The notes under the pieces: generated by a model
What the model was told of the DNA's origin: nothing
Databases searched by the model: none
The model's input: the letters and a program-made list of their open reading frames with translations, nothing else
Shown: positions 1 to 4,909 of the stretch, in pieces
How the letters are laid out: each line of letters opens with the position of its first letter
Numbering within the stretch: position 1 is the first letter of the stretch
NCBI GenBank assembly: GCA_946479985.1
Contig: CAMLIF010000137.1
Coordinates: 1 to 8,629, forward strand
Source: an uncultured Flavobacteriales bacterium
Lineage (GTDB): Bacteria; Bacteroidota; Bacteroidia; Flavobacteriales; Crocinitomicaceae
DNA length: 8,629 nucleotides
Direction: 5' to 3'
Position numbers and translations under genes: made by a program

Positions 1-1083
1 TTCAAATTAATATTCATCGGAGTTGGCGTTTGGTGGATTTTACTGCTTCCGTTCGATTACCACTTCTTTAACTGGTTTTTCAAATCCGTTCAATACCCAA
101 TATACCAATCGATCAAGGCACTTGAACCTGGTCTTTTGTTCGAAACCGATACCTACGGGACTTATTTGGTTGCTTTGTTTAGCTTGTTTTTAGGAGCGCT
201 GAGTAGTCCCCTGGTTGGTTGGATTTGTAAGAGAACGAAAACAACTTCGATCGAATTACTGAAAACCGTTTTAGCATCTATTCTATTCTTCTTCCTGTTC
301 AGTTATGGCTGGAATAAGGTTGTAAAACTCCAATTCTATCAACCGGAACCGAATATTGTTTACACACCGTTCGGGTTTCTTTCGAAAGATATCGCTTATT
401 GGTCGGTTGTTGGAAGTTCATACTCGTACACCGTTGTGCTTGGCTATGTAGAACTACTCACAGCTTTGCTTTTAATCTTTAAACGAACTCAGTTTCTTGC
501 TTCATTGTTGTGCATTGCGGTTTTCGGACAAGTAGTGCTGGTTAATTTCTCATTCGATATTTCAGTAAAACTGCTTTCTATTTCATTGCTTGTGCTCGGT
601 TGTGTGTATTCTGCGATGTTTCAAAACCAGTGGAAAGCCATTTTCGGGTACAATGTATTAATGACCCGGACGATTTCGAGTAAGCGAAAACAAATCGTGA
701 AAGGGATTTTCATAGTTCTGGTTTTAGCAGAAGTTTGTTTGCCAAGTCTGGTGGACGGACAATTCAACGATGATAATTCAGCCAGATTAGCACATCACGG
801 AGCATACGAAGTTGTTGGTTCTAAGAAGATAAAACGATTATTTATTCATCGTCAGAATTACCTGATCCTACAACTTTCTGATGATAGAATGGTCGATTAT
901 GAGTTAAATACGAGCGATAAAAGGCGATACGTTACAAAATACCAGTCGGTTCAATGTTTGTGGAAAAACGAAACAGGGGAGTTGGTGCTTCAAAAAGATA
1001 CTTTTGACCTGAAACCAATTGCTTATAAAGAATTACCGCTTTTGAAAAATGATTTTCATTGGTTCTCAGACGAATTCCATTAA
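1..1083 (+). CDS. DoxX-like multi-pass membrane protein, 5'-truncated by window edge
   Basis: The reading frame is open from base 1 (Phe-Lys-Leu-Ile...) to the TAA at 1081-1083, so 360 C-terminal residues are visible and the start lies upstream. A TTG at 136 is in frame, but it sits inside continuous coding sequence and is not a convincing start. About seven hydrophobic segments can be seen, near visible residues 3-18, 55-76, 86-104, 145-160, 165-185, 190-206 and 233-248. A soluble tail of about 105 residues follows. The stretch FSYGWNKVVKLQFYQPEPN, a glycine-rich helix, and then VLGYVELLTALLLIFKRTQ with VNFSFDISVKL resemble DoxX-family membrane proteins of Flavobacteria. That family is often annotated as quinol oxidase subunit-like, but its biochemical role in most members is unknown. 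The charged, aromatic C-terminal tail has no domain I recognise. It is convergent with the YehS gene. Membrane topology is well supported; the family name is a moderate-confidence recognition. Confidence 0.75.
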   Translation, partial: FKLIFIGVGVWWILLLPFDYHFFNWFFKSVQYPIYQSIKALEPGLLFETDTYGTYLVALFSLFLGALSSPLVGWICKRTKTTSIELLKTVLASILFFFLFSYGWNKVVKLQFYQPEPNIVYTPFGFLSKDIAYWSVVGSSYSYTVVLGYVELLTALLLIFKRTQFLASLLCIAVFGQVVLVNFSFDISVKLLSISLLVLGCVYSAMFQNQWKAIFGYNVLMTRTISSKRKQIVKGIFIVLVLAEVCLPSLVDGQFNDDNSARLAHHGAYEVVGSKKIKRLFIHRQNYLILQLSDDRMVDYELNTSDKRRYVTKYQSVQCLWKNETGELVLQKDTFDLKPIAYKELPLLKNDFHWFSDEFH

Positions 1084-1554
1084 CTATTTCTGAATCGGAA
1101 CGCTGTATTTAATCTGAATACCACGAATGAAATTACGCAGGAACTGATCTTTACAATGACGGAAATTGTGGTGTTTCGGGTCGCGGAAAAACGAACCTAA
1201 TTCTGCTTTCCCGATACGCATGTCGGCTAAAGCCATAATGTCTACAATCTCATCATCTTTCAATGCAAGAGCAATCTTCAATTTTCTGAAAATAGCATTG
1301 TTGTTCAGTTTTTCTTCGTGTTCGGGAATTTTTCCATCCTGCAAACCTCGTCTTTCTGCAATAAAGGCATTCAGAAGTGCTGCTAAAGCAATATCCGGCA
1401 TTTCTTTATAGCCCTCGAATTGTTCCTGTTTCATCCATGAAAACAATTCCGGTGGTGCAACATTGAAATCGACAGACCGGAACAGATCGCCGATTTTTTC
1501 TTCATTCCATTGAAATGTTTTGCGCAGCTTGTAAAAGATGAAATTGTTTTCCAT
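1084..1554 (-). CDS. yehS: YehS-like DUF1456 protein
   Basis: This is a 156-residue cytoplasmic protein with no signal peptide or membrane segment. It matches the DUF1456/YehS family from memory of the E. coli protein: two tandem copies of a helical unit of about 65 residues. Copy 1 (residues 3-68) has KLRKTFQWNEEKI, ELFSWMKQEQFEGY and DIALAALLNAFIAERRG. Copy 2 (84-150) has IFRKLKIALALKDDEIVDI, ELGSFFRDPKHHNFRHC and DQFLRNFIRG. The length is the usual one for the family and both repeats are intact. No biochemical function is established. The ATG at 1552-1554 is preceded by an exact TACCTTTG promoter box only five bases upstream, which supports this start and suggests a leaderless or nearly leaderless mRNA. 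The TAG (1084-1086) directly touches the TAA of the convergent membrane protein. The symbol is assigned by family resemblance, not proven orthology. Confidence 0.88.
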   Translation of the reverse strand: MENNFIFYKLRKTFQWNEEKIGDLFRSVDFNVAPPELFSWMKQEQFEGYKEMPDIALAALLNAFIAERRGLQDGKIPEHEEKLNNNAIFRKLKIALALKDDEIVDIMALADMRIGKAELGSFFRDPKHHNFRHCKDQFLRNFIRGIQIKYSVPIQK

Positions 1555-1559
1555 GTGGG

Positions 1560-1567
1560 CAAAGGTA
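1560..1567 (-). promoter_or_regulatory. Bacteroidota -7 box for yehS
   Basis: Read on the minus strand this is TACCTTTG, a perfect match to the Bacteroidota -7 consensus TAnnTTTG. It ends five bases before the yehS ATG. No TTG lies 17-23 bases upstream of it; the nearest gives a spacer of about 12, so the -33 element is poor. A transcript from this box would begin at or next to the ATG. Confidence 0.55.
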
Positions 1568-1609
1568 CGGTTACAATCTCAAATTTACATTGACAGGTTC
1601 TTTTTATTA

Positions 1610-1701
1610 GCCACGAATGCACGAATTTTTATTTTTCTCAATAGTTAATACTATGAAATTGTGAATCTGCCTTTGGCAGATTGAATTCGTGGATTCGTGG
1701 C
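1610..1701. repeat. Palindromic repeat element with two internal hairpins
   Basis: The left arm GCCACGAATGCACGAATT (1610-1627) and right arm AATTCGTGGATTCGTGGC (1684-1701) are inverted copies, pairing at 17 of 18 positions. Each arm is itself a short tandem of CACGAAT units. The 56-base interior holds two perfect smaller hairpins: ATAGT-TAAT-ACTAT at 1641-1654, and AATCTGCC-TTT-GGCAGATT at 1664-1682. The whole can fold as a branched, cloverleaf-like structure. It fills the gap between two minus-strand genes and has no coding frame of note. I recall CACGAATTCACGAATT-type sequences as recurrent intergenic elements in Bacteroidota genomes, but this cannot be checked here. It could be a REP/MITE-like element, a transcript-processing site, or both. 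Neither exit has a strong T-run, so it is not a classical terminator. Confidence 0.8.
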
Positions 1702-1735
1702 AATATTTGCTGGCTTAACAGTAGATAGCCTACAA

Positions 1736-3268
1736 TTATAAAATGATCAGTTTTCCCGAAGAAATTTTGGTATTATCTGTCTGGTTTTTAAACTGGAAAA
1801 AGTAAACTCCGGCAGGTAAATGATTCAAATCTAGTGTTTGTTCCGTATAGGTAATGTTTGTTTTGAAAACCGTTTCTCCGGATGTGTTTTGAATTTCTAA
1901 TTTCCCTTTCAGTCCTTTCGGATTTGCAACCTGAACCCGGCCCGTTCCCGGATTTGGGAAAATGGAGATCAACGACTCGTTTAACTCATCAATTCCGCTG
2001 TAAAAATCTACACAACCAATAATTTCTGTCAATGTAGCTGGTACTTGCGTTATATACAGGTCACTGAACGTTGCAGCGGACATAGTTGTCAAAGAAATTG
2101 GAGTATCGGCTGGTGTAAGCGGGCTAACAGAAACAGATCCATTATCAGATACACATGAAATTTTAGTGCCTGCAGAGTCAATTCGGATCATGTTTCCGTG
2201 AGGATTAGCGAAAAGTGACTTAACACCGTAATTCGGGCCGAATCCACTGATATACATGCCGTTATTTTCTCTGCTAGCTACATCGGTTGTGTTATTCTCA
2301 ATGCCAAATGTATGAGTGTCGAGGCTATTCACACGAGTTACAATTAATTTGCTTAGAGAAAAATTACCAAGTGTAATAGCCAGGGTTGAATCATAGATCT
2401 TTGCAAGATCCAAATCCTCAATTTCTCCAATTCCAACATTATTGTAAGTATTCAATGACCGAATCGTTCCGCTATGAGACAATGTTAGAACTACTGGCTC
2501 AGAAAGGTTTAACCTGCCTGCTGACCAGATACTGTTTTCATTCAGTTCCGTTTCGTACAATTGTACATCACTTACTGTGTTTGACCAAAGAAAGGTTCCG
2601 TCTTTTTCTGTTGCAAAAACAATTCCCTTCGTTGAACCGGAAGTAGCATATACCGTTCCTGTGAAGATTAATGTGTCTCCCAATTCTTTCATATCCTGAA
2701 TTTCGAGTCTTTCGCCCGCAATTTTAAATGAGAAAGAAGCTAACTGCACACCATCCGTATCGAATTCAATGATAGCCGTTTCACCTGTTTGTTCGTCTGA
2801 CCCAACTACCCACAATGTTTGTTCTGCAGATTCAATAATGTCAGTACACTTGAAGAAACCAGGGGCCGGAGTAAATACTCCTTTCGACCAAATTACAGTT
2901 CCCTGGTTATTGAGTTTTGCTACAACACCCACATTTGCACCAAAGCCTTGCAGAAGTACACCTCCGGAAACATAATATTCATTACCTGAAGTTATTACTG
3001 CTTCCGTGAAATTGAAACCAGTGGCCGGTTCACCGTCAATAAGATATTTGGATGCGCTTATGACGTTTCCGAGACTGTCTGTATATGTAAACGCGGCATA
3101 ATCGAAATCCGCACTTCCAACCTGAATAACATGACCGTTTGACTCAACCGCAAGTGCTTCCACTTTATAGCCGACACTATTGTCATAAACTTTTGAATAA
3201 AGAGAGTCCTGAGCAGTTAAAGCTGAAGAAAGCGTTAAGAACAAACTGGCAATGTAGTATTTTTTCAT
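1736..3268 (-). CDS. Secreted beta-propeller-like protein with T9SS type A sorting domain
   Basis: This 510-residue exported protein has an N-terminal signal peptide, MKKYYIASLFLTLSSALTAQ, with cleavage expected around residue 20. Residues 40-280 carry a recurring strand pattern ending in an acidic/Gly turn: AFTYTDSLGNVISASK (~59), VVAKLNNQGTVIWSK (~115), AIIEFDTDGVQLASF (~165), IVFATEKDGTFLWSN (~216) and VVLTLSHSGTIRSLN (~259). The spacing of roughly 45-55 residues suggests a beta-propeller. Residues 434-510 form a classic Por-secretion-system type A tail: IFPNPGTG, a Gly-rich strand, LDLNHLPAGVYFFQF and a final Gly-Lys-Leu segment. The T9SS removes such tails and typically links the cargo to the outer surface or releases it. 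It has only four or so cysteines and no catalytic motif that I recognise, so its ligand or activity is unknown. It appears monocistronic, flanked by the repeat element downstream and a divergent gene upstream. Confidence 0.88.
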   Translation of the reverse strand: MKKYYIASLFLTLSSALTAQDSLYSKVYDNSVGYKVEALAVESNGHVIQVGSADFDYAAFTYTDSLGNVISASKYLIDGEPATGFNFTEAVITSGNEYYVSGGVLLQGFGANVGVVAKLNNQGTVIWSKGVFTPAPGFFKCTDIIESAEQTLWVVGSDEQTGETAIIEFDTDGVQLASFSFKIAGERLEIQDMKELGDTLIFTGTVYATSGSTKGIVFATEKDGTFLWSNTVSDVQLYETELNENSIWSAGRLNLSEPVVLTLSHSGTIRSLNTYNNVGIGEIEDLDLAKIYDSTLAITLGNFSLSKLIVTRVNSLDTHTFGIENNTTDVASRENNGMYISGFGPNYGVKSLFANPHGNMIRIDSAGTKISCVSDNGSVSVSPLTPADTPISLTTMSAATFSDLYITQVPATLTEIIGCVDFYSGIDELNESLISIFPNPGTGRVQVANPKGLKGKLEIQNTSGETVFKTNITYTEQTLDLNHLPAGVYFFQFKNQTDNTKISSGKLIIL

Positions 3269-3286
3269 AGGTGCAATTTAGAAGCG

Positions 3287-3317
3287 TAAACTTACAATAA
3301 ACCCCTTAATTCTCCAA
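3287..3317 (-). promoter_or_regulatory. Putative promoter of the type A T9SS cargo gene
   Basis: On the minus strand there is a TTG (3315-3317), a 20-base spacer and TAAGTTTA (3287-3294). This matches five of the six fixed bases of TAnnTTTG, and the spacing falls in the range described for Flavobacteriia. The box lies 18 bases before the ATG, leaving room for a short leader. The assignment rests on motif and position only. Confidence 0.4.
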
Positions 3318-3385
3318 TTGCGTGACAGGAATTGTCTCAGGCTAAATGTTCTGAATATTTGTAGTTTAATAACTTTAGTGAATGT

Positions 3386-3419
3386 TTGCAGCCAAAATGG
3401 ATTGAACACCTTATTTTTG
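3386..3419 (+). promoter_or_regulatory. Putative promoter of the lysozyme-like gene
   Basis: A TTG at 3386-3388 is followed, after 23 bases, by TATTTTTG (3412-3419), an exact TAnnTTTG box. This places the likely transcription start near 3424-3427, upstream of the in-frame TTG at 3437 and downstream of the in-frame TTG at 3386. If right, the protein cannot begin at 3386. A second, weaker TAACTTTA lies at 3370-3377. Confidence 0.5.
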
Positions 3420-3436
3420 CACTAAAATTCAGCAAA

Positions 3437-4561
3437 TTGAAAAGATTTTTTAGCTCTCGTTGGTTCAAAATTCCATTTTTTACACTTACGTTTATTTTCG
3501 CAGGAATAGGGTTCTTTCTAACCGTTTCGTATTTGGCAATTACTTTCCGCTGGACAGATGATGGTGGAATTGTAGATTCAAATAACCGTTATTTTCAGTC
3601 GATTCACGATAAGTATAACCAGGATTTCAAATCAGACAGTTCTACCGTTGTAAAACAGCAATATGAAGCCCTGAGCCGGATCATTGTTTTGAACGAATAT
3701 TATCCGAAAAATGCGCAGCATATTCTTTCGGTTCTTCAGCAGGGTGCAGACCAGGTAGAAGTATTAAGGATGCTGGATGCGGTAGATTTGCAGTTGATGG
3801 ATAATAACGCATATCAGCGTGCAATCCGCAAAATCAAAGGAAAAGGAAATCGTTCCAGGCGTGTAAGTGGAAAAAGCGCATTCGAATGGATGAATATTTC
3901 AGAATGGCAGGATTTTAAAATTGCGGTAGCGAAAGACCGGAAAGTGATTGATTCTGTTGCTAAAGTAACCGGTGTTGAATCGCGTTTAATTGTTTCTTGT
4001 TTGGTGGGTGAGCAAATTAGGTTGTTTAATTCTAACCGGGAGATTTATAAATCGTATATCGGGCCGTTGAAAGTTCTCTCTGTAGAAAGTCAGTTTAGTT
4101 TTGGTGTTACAGGAATTAAAGAGCATACGGCAAAGGATATTGAGTGGAATCTGAAGAACCCGAAAAGTGAATTTTACCTCGGAAAAGAGTATGAGAATCT
4201 TTTAGACTTTGTTGGACAGGATACGGCAACTGTAAATGCAGAACGAATTACCCGTCTGACGGATTATCACAATCATTTCTACTCTTACATGTACGCAGCT
4301 CTTTTCTTAAAGCAAGTGAAAATGCAATGGGAACGGGCAGGATTTCCTATTGACAAACGCCCGGAAATACTGGTAACACTTTTCAATGTCGGATATCCAC
4401 AAAGTCATCCGAAGAAAAATCCACGTGTTGGCGGCTCAACAATAAAAATTCACGAAGTTCCCTATTCATTCGGGGCGATTGGTTATCAGTTTTACTATTC
4501 CGGAGAACTCTATGAGATCTTCCCGTTTGAGAAAGCAAAATTCGATTGGAAAAACGTTTAG
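3437..4561 (+). CDS. Membrane-anchored protein with lysozyme/transglycosylase-like domain
   Basis: The start is taken as TTG at 3437, giving 374 residues. The frame has no ATG before the middle of the protein, and an exact promoter box ends at 3419. A TTG at 3386 would add 17 residues. Residues 11-36 form one membrane anchor (PFFTLTFIFAGIGFFLTVSYL) after a basic start, so the rest is probably periplasmic. Residues 170-365 look like a lysozyme-like fold: VTGVESRLIVSCLVGEQIRLF (candidate catalytic Glu192, or Glu181), SFGVTGIKEHTAKDIE (221-236, like the 'G-x-x-Q-I-x-x-x-T-A' region of transglycosylases), YMYAALFLKQV (284), LVTLFNVGYPQSHPKKNP (312) and YSFGAIGYQFYYSGELYEIFPF (343-364). I infer a role in cell-wall cleavage or binding, but the catalytic residue is unproven and I cannot name the family. 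Residues 50-160 are helical and charged, of unknown role. It is divergent from the T9SS cargo gene, with no partner gene on its strand. Confidence 0.75.
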   Translation: MKRFFSSRWFKIPFFTLTFIFAGIGFFLTVSYLAITFRWTDDGGIVDSNNRYFQSIHDKYNQDFKSDSSTVVKQQYEALSRIIVLNEYYPKNAQHILSVLQQGADQVEVLRMLDAVDLQLMDNNAYQRAIRKIKGKGNRSRRVSGKSAFEWMNISEWQDFKIAVAKDRKVIDSVAKVTGVESRLIVSCLVGEQIRLFNSNREIYKSYIGPLKVLSVESQFSFGVTGIKEHTAKDIEWNLKNPKSEFYLGKEYENLLDFVGQDTATVNAERITRLTDYHNHFYSYMYAALFLKQVKMQWERAGFPIDKRPEILVTLFNVGYPQSHPKKNPRVGGSTIKIHEVPYSFGAIGYQFYYSGELYEIFPFEKAKFDWKNV

Positions 4562-4843
4562 AGCAATTTTCCATTACTTTCTTTTTATCGTTTGCCTGAT
4601 AGTGTTTACCGAAGGTTATTGATGATCGAACGGATTAATTTTACGATTGGTCGATTTTAAAAAATAACTCAAATCCTCCATTCACTAACCAAACGACGTA
4701 AATCGTCAATTCCATGATGTTTCGGTGCTTCAGCCTTACTAAATTGCTGAATGTGAGATTCATGTTCTGGTAAAACATGGATCATTAAATCACACAAGCA
4801 CTGTTTCTGGTTTCAAAAATGTAGTAGCGTCAGATTGAATGGT
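4562..4843. other. Intergenic stretch without a sure gene
   Basis: Between the plus-strand lysozyme-like gene and the terminator region there is no long open frame. No Rho-independent terminator is visible just after the 4561 stop. Small inverted repeats occur, such as CATGTT-N7-AACATG at 4761-4779 and GACG-N5-CGTC near 4695-4707, but they are too short to be meaningful alone. A minus-strand small ORF (4669-4785) is the only coding candidate. The stretch could otherwise be a long 3' untranslated region or the remains of a lost gene. Confidence 0.5.
4669..4785 (-). CDS. Possible 38-residue small protein
   Basis: An ATG at 4783-4785 opens a 38-codon frame ending in TGA at 4669-4671. The product is hydrophilic and probably helical: it begins MIHVLPEHESHIQQF, continues SKAEAPKHHGIDDLRRLV and ends SEWRI. 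The composition (mixed charge, few rare residues, a normal Arg/Lys/Glu helix) looks more like protein than chance. There is no signal peptide, and I recognise no family. Upstream on the minus strand is TACATTTT, matching five of the six fixed promoter bases, but without a well-placed TTG. No clear ribosome binding site is seen, which is common in Bacteroidota. It may be a real small protein, the tail of a decayed gene, or chance. Confidence 0.3.
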   Translation of the reverse strand: MIHVLPEHESHIQQFSKAEAPKHHGIDDLRRLVSEWRI

Positions 4844-4863
4844 AATCCTGATTTTTCAGGATT
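4844..4863. repeat. Perfect 8-bp hairpin
   Basis: AATCCTGA-TTTT-TCAGGATT is a perfect inverted repeat with a four-base loop, ten bases from the strong terminator hairpin. Neither side is followed by a T-run, so it is not itself a standard terminator. It could stabilise a 3' end or act as a back-up transcription roadblock. Confidence 0.55.
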
Positions 4864-4873
4864 TCAGAACAGT

Positions 4874-4902
4874 AAAAAGGCTTCCGTTTTGGAAGCCTTT
4901 TT
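4874..4902. terminator. Bidirectional Rho-independent terminator
   Basis: A 12-bp perfect stem (AAAAAGGCTTCC at 4874-4885, GGAAGCCTTTTT at 4891-4902) encloses the loop GTTTT. T-runs follow the GC-rich stem in both directions. On the minus strand it begins about seven bases after the stop codon of the CHU_C-type gene and so closes that transcription unit. On the plus strand it could also stop read-through from the lysozyme-like gene ending at 4561. Confidence 0.92.
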
Positions 4903-4909
4903 TATTTTT

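Noticed and set aside
1166..1622. Plus-strand 81-codon and minus-strand 63-codon open frames over yehS
   Set aside because: Both overlap a well-supported DUF1456 gene in another frame, have unlikely compositions and no family resemblance. They are by-products of its coding sequence.
1610..1701. CRISPR-like array or Rho-independent terminator
   Set aside because: There are only two inverted arms with no spacers, and neither side of the stem has a sufficient T-run.
2386..2975. Two plus-strand open frames inside the T9SS type A gene
   Set aside because: They are antisense to a gene with a clear signal peptide and sorting domain, are rich in Pro/Ser/Cys and lack start signals.
3382..3405. Seven-codon upstream frame (ATG at 3382) as a leader peptide of the lysozyme-like gene
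   Set aside because: The likely transcript start lies downstream of it, and the peptide lacks the repeated codons or hairpins expected of an attenuator.
4383..4574. Minus-strand 63-codon frame at the end of the lysozyme-like gene
   Set aside because: It is antisense to conserved-looking coding sequence and has no recognisable protein features.
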